Shown here one piece after another: positions 1 to 8,806 of a stretch of 64,000 nucleotides of DNA (its first letter is position 1; every line of letters begins with the position of its first letter). The notes beneath the pieces were generated by a model. That model was not told the origin of the DNA. It made no database searches and saw nothing but the letters and a program-made list of their open reading frames with translations. The translations under genes and the position numbers were made by a program. Source of the DNA: Saccharothrix ecbatanensis (GTDB taxonomy: Bacteria; Actinomycetota; Actinomycetes; Mycobacteriales; Pseudonocardiaceae); assembly GCF_014205015.1 (NCBI RefSeq), contig NZ_JACHMO010000001.1:1426001-1490000 (forward strand), in the 5' to 3' direction.

Positions 1-1
1 A

Positions 2-418
2 ATCCTGCCGCTGGCACTGCTCAGCCTAGGCGAAGTGCAGGACACCGACTGGGGTCCGTACGAACGCTGGGCACGCCCACACGTCCTGCTGGCACAAGGC
101 AAACGCGACGAAGCCCTCACCGCCGACGTCCCGGATTCACCGCACGACCTCCTGTTCGAAGCCCGGACCTGTCTGCACGCCAAGATCGCCATCGAAGCCG
201 ACGACCGTCCCACGATGGAACGCCTCTACACGCGATTGCTCCCGGCCGCCGGCGAACTGGCCGGAGCGGGCAGCGGACTGCTCACCTTCGGCCCCACCGC
301 CCACCACCTGGGAAACCTGGCCACTGCCCTGGGTCGGCACGCCGAAGCCGCCGAGCACTACCGCCAAGCCGAGGCGATCACCGCCAGAACACAAGCTCCG
401 CAATGGAGCGACGCCTAG
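2..418 (+). CDS. C-terminal part of a TPR-type regulator or ATPase-like protein (5' end outside window)
   Basis: The reading frame is open from the first base and ends at a TAG at 416-418, so only the last 138 codons are seen. The visible part is helical and alanine-rich. It contains a segment reading as a tetratricopeptide-like pair (HHLGNLATALGRHAEAAEHY) followed by a short tail. This pattern is typical of the C-terminal helical region of large AAA/LuxR or SARP-like regulators of actinomycetes, but no LuxR helix-turn-helix follows, so the exact family is uncertain. Its last bases overlap the stop codon of the convergent TetR gene. Confidence 0.5.
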   Translation: MLPLALLSLGEVQDTDWGPYERWARPHVLLAQGKRDEALTADVPDSPHDLLFEARTCLHAKIAIEADDRPTMERLYTRLLPAAGELAGAGSGLLTFGPTAHHLGNLATALGRHAEAAEHYRQAEAITARTQAPQWSDA

Positions 419-1020
419 CGTGCGGTAAGGAACGCCAACGTGCTCTCGGCCAGTCGGCCCTCGATCACGTCCGGCGCGGGGGCAGTGGCCCGGCGGAACC
501 GCTGCGACGCCACCAGTGACAGCAGCCACCACGCGGCGGCCTCGGGGTCGAGGTCCGGCCGCAGGTCGCCGTCGGCCCGCCCGCGTTCCAGCACCGCGGT
601 CAACGACCGGGCGAACCGCCGCGTCGAGTCACGGGCGGCGGCCTCGATCTCCGGTTCACCGGTGACGGTGGCCGCGTCGGAGAAGATCGCGCCCACGGTG
701 CCGGCGCTGTGCACGTGGTTCAGGTGGTCTGGGTCGAGGATTGCCCGCAGCACGCCGTCGACCGGCACCGTGCTCGCGGCCATGTGGTCGAGCACCAGGC
801 ACACCTGGTCGGCGGCGCGGTCGACCACGGCGGCGAACAGGGCGGCTTTGGTGCCGAAGTTCTGGAAGACCACCGGCTCGCTCACGCCGACCCGCCGCGC
901 CACCACCGACGTCTTCCCGCGCAGGTAGCCGACCTCGGCGAACACCTCGGTGGCCGCGGCCAGGATCGACTCACGGCGTTCCGGCGCGCTCATCCGGGTC
1001 CGGCGGGCTTGTTCGGTCAC
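415..1020 (-). CDS. TetR family transcriptional regulator
   Basis: A 201-residue protein with an N-terminal TetR helix-turn-helix (about residues 12-60; ILAAATEVFAEVGY then TSVVARRVGVSEPVVFQNFG) and a helical ligand-binding C-terminal domain, the usual length for the family. It is divergent from the methyltransferase at 1112. The gap between them holds two copies of a TTAGT-N4-ACTAA-like palindrome, so it very probably represses itself and the methyltransferase. The inducer cannot be read from the sequence. Confidence 0.9.
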   Translation of the reverse strand: MTEQARRTRMSAPERRESILAAATEVFAEVGYLRGKTSVVARRVGVSEPVVFQNFGTKAALFAAVVDRAADQVCLVLDHMAASTVPVDGVLRAILDPDHLNHVHSAGTVGAIFSDAATVTGEPEIEAAARDSTRRFARSLTAVLERGRADGDLRPDLDPEAAAWWLLSLVASQRFRRATAPAPDVIEGRLAESTLAFLTAR

Positions 1021-1045
1021 CGGCCCATCGTAGTGCCCTTGCCCT

Positions 1046-1103
1046 CTAACTTAGTGACGACTAAGCTCGCCCTCGGTCACATTGTGAGTCACCACTAAGT
1101 TAG
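1046..1103. promoter_or_regulatory. Twin inverted TetR operators between divergent genes
   Basis: CTAACTTAGTGACGACTAAG begins at 1046. Inside it TTAGT-GACG-ACTAA is a perfect palindrome. A second copy in the opposite orientation lies at 1086-1103 (AGTCACCACTAAGTTAG). The two copies sit symmetrically between the TetR start (1020) and the methyltransferase start (1112), as expected for a TetR-controlled divergent promoter. That the flanking TetR binds here is inference. Confidence 0.7.
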
Positions 1104-1111
1104 GGGTTGGT

Positions 1112-1762
1112 ATGAAACTGGGGCAGATGCTTCACGGCACACCGCACGCCGACGCGCCGGGCGCGATCCAGCACGCGCGGGCCTACGAGCTGCTGTCGAA
1201 GGTCGTGTACCTCGGGGACAGGCGGCGCATGTTCAGTCGGCTGGTGGACCTCGCCGGCGTCCGGCCCGGCGATCGGGTGCTGGACGTGGGCTGCGGACCC
1301 GGTTACCTGACCGCGCTCGCCGCCGAGGCCGCGTCACCAGGTGGGAGCGCCCTGGGCATCGACCCTTCCGAGCCGATGATCAAGGAGGGGCGGCGCACGC
1401 GGGCGAGCGCGAACTGTTCGTTCGAGGTGGACAAAGCCGAGTCGCTCACCGCGCCGGACGGGTCGTTCGACGTGGTCGTGTCGAGCCTGGCCGTGCACCA
1501 CATCCCGGAAGACGCGCGAGGGCAGGCGTTCGCGCAGGTGTTCCGGGTGCTCAGGCCCGGCGGACGGGTGGTACTCGCCGACTTCCCGCCGCCACGCGGA
1601 CGCTTCGGCAGGCTCCTGGTCGGCGCGACCGCTGGTGAGGTGATGCGCGACAACCCGGTAGACCGGATCGCGCCCATGTTCGTCGCGGCCGGGTTCGCCG
1701 GCCCGGTGGAGAGCCGGATCGGCCCGTTCCTGCACTGCGTCCGCGCGGTGAAGCCCGACTAG
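1112..1762 (+). CDS. Class I SAM-dependent methyltransferase
   Basis: A 216-residue soluble protein with the SAM-binding motif I VLDVGCGPGYLT near residues 52-63, an acidic residue after strand 2 (GIDPSE), and the later strand motif FDVVVSSLAVHH followed by VLRPGGRVVLADF. The fold is that of the Methyltransf_11/25 group. The substrate is unknown. It is controlled by the divergent TetR, judging from the shared operators, so it may modify a small toxic or signalling compound. A hairpin follows the stop codon. Confidence 0.85.
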   Translation: MKLGQMLHGTPHADAPGAIQHARAYELLSKVVYLGDRRRMFSRLVDLAGVRPGDRVLDVGCGPGYLTALAAEAASPGGSALGIDPSEPMIKEGRRTRASANCSFEVDKAESLTAPDGSFDVVVSSLAVHHIPEDARGQAFAQVFRVLRPGGRVVLADFPPPRGRFGRLLVGATAGEVMRDNPVDRIAPMFVAAGFAGPVESRIGPFLHCVRAVKPD

Positions 1763-1763
1763 G

Positions 1764-1798
1764 TGTCGGATGACCCGGCAGAACCCGGTCATCCGACA
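1764..1798. terminator. Hairpin terminator after the methyltransferase
   Basis: TGTCGGATGACC (1764-1775) pairs perfectly with GGTCATCCGACA (1787-1798) around an 11-base loop, directly after the stop at 1760-1762. There is no U-tract, as is common for terminators in high-GC actinobacteria. Confidence 0.65.
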
Positions 1799-1866
1799 GA
1801 TGCCGGTGTCGTTCATGGCGACTTACCGTGGGACCTCCGAAGCCCGGCACACCAGGAGGAATCGAC

Positions 1867-2325
1867 ATGACACGCAGGCCCGCCGCGCTCACCACGCCGC
1901 TCGATGACGAGGACGTCGCCGCGCTGGCGGGACTCCTCGCCGATCTGGAGAACGGCTTCAACCAGAAGGCCGCGGCCGTGCTCGACCGGCCGTTCACCGC
2001 GGATGCCGTCGTCGTGGTTCCCGACGGCACGGTGATCCGCGGCTGGGACGACCTGTTCGCCTACCACACGGCCCGGCTCGCCACCGCCGTCGCGGCGTGG
2101 ACGACGCGCGTGGTGATGCTGAGCGCCTCGTCACCCGGCCCCGACACGGCCCTGGTGCACTTCCGGCAGGAGACCACCACGCCGAGCGGCGGCTTCGCCA
2201 ACCACGGGACGGTGCTCGCAGTGCGCCGTGAGGGCTCCTGGTGGATCAGCGCGCTGCACAACACCAATGTGGACGATGCCCGCGCGGGCACCACCACCTC
2301 TGCGACGCCCTCAAATGGTTCCTGA
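1867..2325 (+). CDS. SnoaL-like / NTF2-fold protein (SgcJ/EcaC type)
   Basis: A 152-residue protein of the cone-shaped NTF2/SnoaL superfamily. An N-terminal helix pair (DEDVAALAGLLADLENGFNQKAAAVLDRPF) leads into TADAVVVVPDGTVIRGWDDL and then curved strands ending in SWWISALHNTNV, the pattern of DUF4440/SgcJ-like proteins. The ATG at 1867 was chosen because AGGAGGA stands six bases upstream (1854-1860). Earlier in-frame starts lack a ribosome site. Family members range from ketosteroid-isomerase-like enzymes to ligand-binding proteins, so the function is open. Confidence 0.75.
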   Translation: MTRRPAALTTPLDDEDVAALAGLLADLENGFNQKAAAVLDRPFTADAVVVVPDGTVIRGWDDLFAYHTARLATAVAAWTTRVVMLSASSPGPDTALVHFRQETTTPSGGFANHGTVLAVRREGSWWISALHNTNVDDARAGTTTSATPSNGS

Positions 2326-2353
2326 CCTGCGAATATAGGTGCGAAGTCACTGG

Positions 2354-3028
2354 TCAGGGCTCCGAGCCGCTGGGGCTCACCAGCCCGGTCTCGTAGGCGA
2401 CCACGACGGCCTGGACCCGGTCCCGCAGCCGGAGCTTGGCCAGGATCCGGGCGACATGGGTCTTGACCGTCGCCTCCGACAGGTGGAGCCGGTCGGCGAG
2501 TTCCGCGTTGCTCAACCCCTGCGCCAGCAGCCGCAAGACCTCCAGCTCACGAGGCGTCAACGCGGCCAGGTCGCGGTGCAGGGCGGCGGTGTCCGCACCC
2601 CGGTTCGCGAACCGCTCGACCAGCCGCCGCGTGATCGTCGGCGCCAGCAACGCGTCACCCGCGCGCACCATCCGGACGGAAGCGACGAGGTGTTCCGGCG
2701 TCACGTCCTTCAACAGGAACCCGCTGGCGCCGGCCGACAACGCGGCGTAGACGTAGTGGTCCAGGTCGAACGTGGTCAGGATGATCACGCGCGGTTCGCC
2801 GTCGGCGCCGGTCAGGATGCGCCGGGTCGCCTCCAGACCGTCCAGCTCCGGCATCCGGATGTCCATCAGCACCACGTCGGGGCGCGTGCGCCGGACCGCC
2901 TCCACGGCGTCCGCGCCGTTGACCGCCTCGGCCACCACGTCGATGCCGTCGGCGGTGAGGATCATCCGGAAACCGGTGCGGACCAGCGCCTGGTCGTCGG
3001 CGACCACCACGCGCAGCGAGCCGGTCAC
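2354..3028 (-). CDS. NarL/FixJ-type response regulator
   Basis: A 224-residue two-component response regulator. The receiver domain has the acidic pair D11-D12, phospho-acceptor D56 (LMDIRMP) and the later conserved T and K (IILTTFD, GFLLKDV). A C-terminal LuxR/GerE helix-turn-helix follows (LTPRELEVLRLLAQGLSN, LSEATVKTHVARIL). Its GTG start overlaps the stop of the upstream histidine kinase (GTGA), so the two are translationally coupled. The probable target is the divergent ABC exporter at 4501-7535. Confidence 0.93.
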   Translation of the reverse strand: MTGSLRVVVADDQALVRTGFRMILTADGIDVVAEAVNGADAVEAVRRTRPDVVLMDIRMPELDGLEATRRILTGADGEPRVIILTTFDLDHYVYAALSAGASGFLLKDVTPEHLVASVRMVRAGDALLAPTITRRLVERFANRGADTAALHRDLAALTPRELEVLRLLAQGLSNAELADRLHLSEATVKTHVARILAKLRLRDRVQAVVVAYETGLVSPSGSEP

Positions 3029-4314
3029 GGTGCCTCCAAGGGGATCTGCGCGGTGACGCGGTACCCGGCGCCGACACGCCGGGCGTTCAGTGTGCCGCCG
3101 TACACGGCCAGGCGTTCACGCAGGCCGATCAGCCCGTGCCCGGCCCCGGTGGACGCGCCGGGGCCAGGTGCGCCGCCGGTGTCGACCACGTCCACCCGCA
3201 GCTGCTCGGCGCCGTAGTCGATGGTCACGGCAGCCGGCGCGCCCGCCGCGTGCTTCACGGTGTTCGTCAACGCCTCCTGCACCACCCGGTACGCGGTCAG
3301 CTCGACCCCCGACGGCAGCGGGCGCGGTTCGCCGGTCACGGTCAGCTCGACCGGCAACCCGGCGTCGCGCACCCGGGCGACCAACGCCTCCAGCTGATCG
3401 AGGCCCGGCTGCGGCGCGAGCTCGGCCGGATCGGCGCCGTCCATCGTCAGCAGGCCCATGACGTGCCGCAACTCCGTCATCGCCGCCCGTCCGCCCGCCT
3501 CGACCGCGAGCAACGCCTCCTCCGCCTGGTCGGGCGCCGTCGCCATCACCTTGCGGGCCGCACCGGCCTGGATCGTCATCACGCTCACGTGGTGCGTCAC
3601 CACGTCGTGCAGCTCGCGGGCGATCCGGGAACGTTCGTGCGCGACGGCCCGGTGCAACGCCTCCGCCTGCTCGCGTTCCAGCGCCGACACCTGCGCCAGG
3701 CCTTCGTCGGTCCGCACCTTCCACGTGCGAAGACCGTTCGCCGCGACGATCAGCGGCACGAGGATGAGCAGCGGGACGTACCGGTTCGGCACCACCGGCA
3801 GCTCCGAGTCCCGGAACACCGCGACCGTCAGCACCGCCACCGCCAGGCTCGCCAACGCCGGCGGCCGGTGCGGGCTGTAGGCGGCGGCCGAGTAGGCGGC
3901 GATGACGCACGCGTAGAACGTGAGCCTCGGCCACTCGGGCGGCGTCACGAGCGTCGCTTCGAGCACGATCCACAGCACGGCCAGCGGATACCGGCGACGC
4001 AGGGCCAAAGCGGCCGACGCGACGACCGCCACGATCACCGCGCCGACCTCACCGCCCGGCTCGGGGCGGAACACAGGCCCTCTCGGACCGGGGAGCTCGA
4101 TCGGCGCCGGGAAGTCGCCCGCGTCAAGCGCGTAGTCCACCGACAGGATGCCGACCACCAGCGCCAGCACGATGTCGAAGACGTAGTTGCGCCGCGTGGG
4201 CCGGGGGAGCGGACCGGTCGGGAGCAGCACCAGGGTCGCCCAGTACCGCAGTCGGTCCGCCACCGGCGCGTTCGTCACCAGCCCATTCTCGCGGACGCCC
4301 GCACACCGAGGCAT
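3025..4314 (-). CDS. Sensor histidine kinase, DesK/NarL-partner type (HisKA_3)
   Basis: About 429 residues. The N-terminal half has several hydrophobic membrane segments (for example VFDIVLALVVGILSV and VIVAVVASAALAL). It is followed by a HisKA_3 dimerisation domain with the phospho-acceptor His in ERSRIARELHDVVTHHVS (about residue 236) and an HATPase_c domain (VVQEALTNTVKHA, VDVVDTGG, GLIGLRERL). It partners the overlapping response regulator. A GTG at 4278 (VTNAPVADR) is an alternative and perhaps better start. Together with the ABC exporter this resembles sensor/exporter modules that respond to antimicrobial peptides or envelope stress. Confidence 0.9.
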   Translation of the reverse strand: MPRCAGVRENGLVTNAPVADRLRYWATLVLLPTGPLPRPTRRNYVFDIVLALVVGILSVDYALDAGDFPAPIELPGPRGPVFRPEPGGEVGAVIVAVVASAALALRRRYPLAVLWIVLEATLVTPPEWPRLTFYACVIAAYSAAAYSPHRPPALASLAVAVLTVAVFRDSELPVVPNRYVPLLILVPLIVAANGLRTWKVRTDEGLAQVSALEREQAEALHRAVAHERSRIARELHDVVTHHVSVMTIQAGAARKVMATAPDQAEEALLAVEAGGRAAMTELRHVMGLLTMDGADPAELAPQPGLDQLEALVARVRDAGLPVELTVTGEPRPLPSGVELTAYRVVQEALTNTVKHAAGAPAAVTIDYGAEQLRVDVVDTGGAPGPGASTGAGHGLIGLRERLAVYGGTLNARRVGAGYRVTAQIPLEAP

Positions 4315-4357
4315 CCACCCGCGCGCCCTCTCATGTACATCGCTCGCCTACATCTCA

Positions 4358-4383
4358 GGGATGACAGGGATCGCCCTCATCCC
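4358..4383. promoter_or_regulatory. Inverted repeat between the two-component system and the ABC exporter
   Basis: GGGATGA (4358-4364) and TCATCCC (4377-4383) form perfect 7-bp arms 12 bases apart, with an inner AGGG/CCCT pair. It lies in the 186-bp divergent spacer and is a candidate binding site for the NarL-type response regulator. The assignment is inference. Confidence 0.45.
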
Positions 4384-4500
4384 GGTGGGGTACCGGAAAT
4401 GCCTCCGCCGACCGACGCGCCCGGAACCGCCGCGCTCCTAGCGTCCACCGCGCCAGAAGTGACGACCCACCAGAAGAAGCGATCGAGGGAGACCAGAACC

Positions 4501-5199
4501 ATGACCACGCCGGTGATCGAACTGCGTGACGTGAGCCGCAGGTACGACGAAGGGCCACCGGCGTTGCGGGACGTGTCGCTGACCGTGCACGCGGGGGAGG
4601 CCGTCGCGGTCCTCGGCCCGTCCGGCAGCGGCAAGTCCACGATGCTGAACCTGATCGCGGGCCTGGACCGACCGGACACCGGCACGGTCACGGTGGCCGG
4701 CAAGCGGGTGGACGGGCTGGGGGAGGCCGCGTCGGCGCGCTACCGGCGGGCCGAGATCGGCATGGTGTTCCAGTTCTTCAACCTGCTGGACGACCTCACC
4801 GTGACCGACAACATCGTGCTGCCCGCGCAGCTGGCGGGCATGGCACGGGGTGAGGCGAGCCGGCGTGCGGCGGAACTGCTCGACACGCTCGGCATCACCC
4901 GGCACGCCCGCGCCTACCCCGGTCGGCTGTCCGGCGGTGAACGGCAGCGCGTCGCGGTGGCCAGGGCGTTGATGAACCGGCCCGCGCTGCTGCTCGCCGA
5001 CGAACCGACCGGTGCGCTGGACACCGCGTCCGGTGAGGACGTGAGCGCGCTGCTCACCGAGCTGAACGCCGACGGCCAGACCATCGTCGTGGTGACCCAC
5101 GACCTCGCGCTGGCCCGGTCGTGCACGAGGCGCACGATCCAGCTGGTCGACGGCCGGATCGCCGGGGACGTCGTAGCGGAGCCGGAGCCCACCCGATGA
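4501..5199 (+). CDS. ABC transporter ATP-binding protein (MacB/LolD type)
   Basis: A 232-residue ATPase with Walker A GPSGSGKST, Q-loop VFQFFNLL, signature LSGGERQRV, Walker B ALLLADEPTGALD and switch His in VVVTHD. Strand spacing and the VFQFFNLLDDLTVTDNI segment are typical of the MacB/LolD/SalX group that pairs with FtsX-like permeases. The ATG at 4501 starts the conserved domain at once. A long upstream in-frame extension has no coding character. Its stop overlaps the next start (ATGA), so it is cotranslated with the permease. Confidence 0.93.
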   Translation: MTTPVIELRDVSRRYDEGPPALRDVSLTVHAGEAVAVLGPSGSGKSTMLNLIAGLDRPDTGTVTVAGKRVDGLGEAASARYRRAEIGMVFQFFNLLDDLTVTDNIVLPAQLAGMARGEASRRAAELLDTLGITRHARAYPGRLSGGERQRVAVARALMNRPALLLADEPTGALDTASGEDVSALLTELNADGQTIVVVTHDLALARSCTRRTIQLVDGRIAGDVVAEPEPTR

Positions 5200-7535
5200 G
5201 CGCCCTGGGCCGGGTGGTGCGGTCGGGCGTGGGACGCCGCCGCGTGCAGACCGTGGTGATCGGGCTCGCCACGACGATGGCGGTGACCGCGTCCGTGCTC
5301 GGCGGTTCGCTGCTGGTCGCGTCGACAGCGCCGTTCGACAAGGCGTTCGTCGAGCAGAACGGCGCGCACCTGGCCGCGGAGTTCGACGCGGGCAAGACGA
5401 CGTCCGGCCAGTTGTCGGCCACCGCGTCGGCCTCCGGCGTCACCGCGTCGGCCGGACCGTTCCCGACCGTGACGATCACCCCGGACGCGGACGGCCCCGG
5501 TGACCTGCCGCCGATGTCGGTGGTGGGCCGGGCGGACCCGGGTGGTCCGGTGGACGCCGTGACGCTGACCGACGGCGCCTGGGCCGACGCGGCGGACGAG
5601 ATCGTGGTGTCGGCCGACGGTCCGTTCGCACACCACCGCGACGGCTCCGGCGTCGGCCGCCGCTTCACCTTCGCCGACCTGCCCGGCAGCCCCACGTTGA
5701 CCGTCGTGGGCGTGGCCCGGTCCGTCAGCCGCACGGCCGACGGCTGGGTGATCCCCTCGCTGCTCACCTCACCCGCCGGGTACCAGATGCTCTACCGCCT
5801 CGCCGCCGCCGACACCGCCGAACAGGTCGACGCCGGCCGTGCCGCGGTGGCGGCGCTGGTCCCGGAAGGGGCGTTGAGCGGGTCGCAGTCATGGCTGGTG
5901 CTCAAGAAGGCGGCCGATCGCGCGGTCGCGGTGTTCGTGCCGTTCCTCGTCGCGTTCGGGTTGTTGGGGCTCGTCATGTCGTTGCTGGTGGTCGGCAACG
6001 TGGTCGCGGGCGCGGTCGGCGCGGGGACGCGGCGGATCGGCATCCTGAAGGCGCTCGGGTTCACCCCGGCGCAGGTGGTGTGGGCGTACATGGCGCAGGC
6101 CCTGATCCCGGCTGCCGTCGGCATCGCCATCGGCGTCGTCGCGGGCAACCTGCTGGCCATCCCGGTGCTCGCGGAGACCGAGGAGGTCTACGGCACGGTG
6201 ACGTTGGCCGTTTCGCCCGTCGTAAACATCGTGGTGATCGCCGGTGCGCTCGGGATGGTGGCGCTGACGGCCTTGATCAGCTCGTTGCGTGCCGGTCGGT
6301 TGCGCACGGTGGACGCCATCGCGGTCGGTCACACGCCGCGTCTCGGCCGTGGCCGATGGGCGGCCCGCCTGACCGCGCGGCTGCCGCTGCCGCGACCGGT
6401 CAGCCTCGGCCTGGCCCGTCCGTTCGCCCGTCCGGCCCGCGCGATTGCGATGGGCGCGGCGGTGCTGTTCGGCGCCACGGCCGTCACGTTCGCCATGGGC
6501 CTGGCGGCGTCGCTCAACCAGGTGGAGATCGCGCGCAACCACGACAACGCCGACGTCAAGGTCGGCGCCTTCGGCAACGGCTCCGTTCGGTTCGGGTCCG
6601 GCCCACCACCGAACGTCGACTCGGCGGCCGTGACCGCCGCGATCGAAGCCCAATCCGGGACCCGTGCGCACTACAGCACCACCAGGACCCGGGTGAGCGT
6701 CGCCGGGGTGGCCGGCACCACCACGATCGTCTCGTTCAGCGGTGACGCCGCCTGGGACGGCTACCAGATGGTCGCCGGCAGGTGGTTCCAGGCGCCCGGC
6801 GAAGCCGTCGCCGCCAGACCGTTCCTGACCGCCACCGGCACGAAGGTCGGTGACACGGTCACGCTGGACGACGGCGAGAAGACGGTGACCGTGCGGATCG
6901 TCGGCGACGTCTTCGAGATGTCGAGCGAAGGCATGGTGGTCCTGACCGACGAGGCCACGTTCGCCGCCGCTCCCGGGCCGATGGGCGCCAGTCACCACAT
7001 CACGGTCCAGCCGGGCGCCGACGTCACGTCCTACATCACCACCCTGAACACGGCGCTGAAGCCGCTCGGGACGTCCGCCGCACCCGGTGGGACCGATGGG
7101 TCCAGCGACACCATCGTGCTGATCAACAGCCTGGCGGCGACGCTCACGCTGATGCTCGTCGCGGTCGCGGCCTTGGGCGTGCTGAACTCCGTCGTGCTCG
7201 ACACCCGCGAACGCATCCGCGATCTCGGCGTCCACAAAGCACTGGGCATGACGCCGAGGCAGACCATCGCCATGGTCATCTCGTCGGTCGTGGTGACGGG
7301 CGTGATAGGCGGTGCGATCGGCGTGCCGGTGGGGGTCGCCCTTCACGAAGCGGTCCTGCCCGCGATGGAGGAGAGCGCCGGGATCGGCCTGCCCGCCGCG
7401 GCCTTCACCGTCCACGACCTGTCCGAACTGCTCCTGCTGGGCGTCGGCGGCCTGCTGATCGCCATCGTCGGCGCGCTGCTGCCGGCGACCTGGGCCGCCA
7501 AGACGTCCACCGCCACGGCGTTGCGCACGGAATAG
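5196..7535 (+). CDS. FtsX-like ABC transporter permease
   Basis: A 779-residue permease with the arrangement of MacB-type exporters duplicated in one chain. There is one N-terminal membrane segment, a large extracytoplasmic domain, an FtsX core of three segments (about residues 240-370), a further membrane segment, a second external domain, and a second FtsX core near the C terminus (about 635-775). The ATG overlaps the ATPase stop. With the adjacent sensor kinase and response regulator it forms a likely exporter or resistance system for an amphiphilic or peptide compound. The substrate is unknown. Confidence 0.9.
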   Translation: MSALGRVVRSGVGRRRVQTVVIGLATTMAVTASVLGGSLLVASTAPFDKAFVEQNGAHLAAEFDAGKTTSGQLSATASASGVTASAGPFPTVTITPDADGPGDLPPMSVVGRADPGGPVDAVTLTDGAWADAADEIVVSADGPFAHHRDGSGVGRRFTFADLPGSPTLTVVGVARSVSRTADGWVIPSLLTSPAGYQMLYRLAAADTAEQVDAGRAAVAALVPEGALSGSQSWLVLKKAADRAVAVFVPFLVAFGLLGLVMSLLVVGNVVAGAVGAGTRRIGILKALGFTPAQVVWAYMAQALIPAAVGIAIGVVAGNLLAIPVLAETEEVYGTVTLAVSPVVNIVVIAGALGMVALTALISSLRAGRLRTVDAIAVGHTPRLGRGRWAARLTARLPLPRPVSLGLARPFARPARAIAMGAAVLFGATAVTFAMGLAASLNQVEIARNHDNADVKVGAFGNGSVRFGSGPPPNVDSAAVTAAIEAQSGTRAHYSTTRTRVSVAGVAGTTTIVSFSGDAAWDGYQMVAGRWFQAPGEAVAARPFLTATGTKVGDTVTLDDGEKTVTVRIVGDVFEMSSEGMVVLTDEATFAAAPGPMGASHHITVQPGADVTSYITTLNTALKPLGTSAAPGGTDGSSDTIVLINSLAATLTLMLVAVAALGVLNSVVLDTRERIRDLGVHKALGMTPRQTIAMVISSVVVTGVIGGAIGVPVGVALHEAVLPAMEESAGIGLPAAAFTVHDLSELLLLGVGGLLIAIVGALLPATWAAKTSTATALRTE

Positions 7536-7557
7536 GGCCCTCCCGAAGAAACACCGC

Positions 7558-8730
7558 CTACCTCGGCCGGAGCACCGGGACGAGGGCGAGCGCAGGCACC
7601 AACAGCAGCGGCACGATCAGCAGCGCCCGCAGGACACCCACCTGATCACCGAGCAACCCGACCACCGGAGGTCCGGCCAGGAACGCCGTGTACCCGATAA
7701 GCGCCACCACGCTCACCCGCGCAGCCGCCCGACTCTTCTCGTCGGCGGCTGCGCTCATCCCCACCGGGAACCCCAGCGACGTGCCGAGGCCCCACAACGC
7801 CACCCCGGCCACGGCCACCAGCGGCGACCCGCCCAGCACAGCCATCGCCACACCGCCGATCGCCAGCAGCATGGTCGTGACCAGCACCGGCACCCGTCCC
7901 CAGCGGTCGAGCGCGACCGTGCCCACCACCCGGCCGAACGTCATCGTGGCCACGAACACGCCGAACACCACCGCACCCGCCGCCGGTCCGAACGAGTAGC
8001 CGTCCACGAACGCCACCGCCACCCAGTCGTTCGCGGTGCCCTCGGTGAACGCCAACACCAGCACCAGCAACCCGATCAGCAGCGTGCGCGGCTCACGCCA
8101 AGCCGCCAGCACACCGCTCTTCTCACCGACCGCGCCACCGCCGTACCGGAACGAACGCGTCGCGATGAGCGTGCCGACCAACACCACCACCGCGACGCCC
8201 ACCAGGTGCACGGTCACCGGCAGCCCCGCCCACACCGCCACCGCGGTCGACCCGGCGGCGGCCACCGTGCCCAGGCTCCAGACCGCGTGGAACCGGGGCA
8301 TCACGGTCCGCCCGATGACCCGCTCGACCGCCGCCGCCTCGACGTTCATCGCCACGTTGCAGGTGCCCGATCCGTAGCCGAGCACGAACAGCCCGGCCGC
8401 CGCCGCCACCGCCGAGGGCCACGCGCCGACGGCGACACCGGTGACCACCAGCCCGATCGACACCGCCACCGTGGACGCGACCGCCGTCCGCCGCGGCCCG
8501 AGCCGGTGCGTCACCTCACCGCCGGTGAGCATCGCCAACGTCGCCCCCGCCGCCCCGGCGAGCAGCAACAGCCCGAGCGCGCCCGCGTCGAGCCCCAACG
8601 CGTCCCGGGCGCCCGGGACGCGGGCGAACCACGACGCCACGGCCACGCCGTTGAGCCCGAACGCCGCGGCCACCCCGATCGCGGTGACCCGGACGGCGGT
8701 CGGACCGGACGTCACCTCGGTGGTCGACAT
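7558..8730 (-). CDS. Major facilitator superfamily transporter
   Basis: A 390-residue 12-segment transporter with alternating hydrophobic helices and the loop GGEVTHRLGPRRTAV after helix 2, as in MFS drug/sugar efflux proteins of the YbjJ/inner-membrane type. The ATG at 8730 (MSTTEVT) was preferred because GAGAGGAG lies just upstream. A longer start at 8784 would run through the LacI operator. It is divergent from a LacI-type regulator with a perfect operator between them, so a carbohydrate-like effector probably controls it. Confidence 0.88.
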   Translation of the reverse strand: MSTTEVTSGPTAVRVTAIGVAAAFGLNGVAVASWFARVPGARDALGLDAGALGLLLLAGAAGATLAMLTGGEVTHRLGPRRTAVASTVAVSIGLVVTGVAVGAWPSAVAAAAGLFVLGYGSGTCNVAMNVEAAAVERVIGRTVMPRFHAVWSLGTVAAAGSTAVAVWAGLPVTVHLVGVAVVVLVGTLIATRSFRYGGGAVGEKSGVLAAWREPRTLLIGLLVLVLAFTEGTANDWVAVAFVDGYSFGPAAGAVVFGVFVATMTFGRVVGTVALDRWGRVPVLVTTMLLAIGGVAMAVLGGSPLVAVAGVALWGLGTSLGFPVGMSAAADEKSRAAARVSVVALIGYTAFLAGPPVVGLLGDQVGVLRALLIVPLLLVPALALVPVLRPR

Positions 8731-8763
8731 ACGGGCTCCTCTCTCCAGATGTGTTGACTCCAC

Positions 8764-8783
8764 TGGTGGAAGCGCTTCCACCA
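8764..8783. promoter_or_regulatory. Perfect 20-bp LacI-family operator
   Basis: TGGTGGAAGCGCTTCCACCA is a perfect 20-bp palindrome with the AAGCGCTT core typical of LacI/GalR-family sites. It lies between the MFS gene start (8730) and the LacI gene start (8807), so one bound dimer could control both. Confidence 0.85.
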
Positions 8784-8806
8784 CAAGAGCCGGCAGACTC
8801 GTCGCC

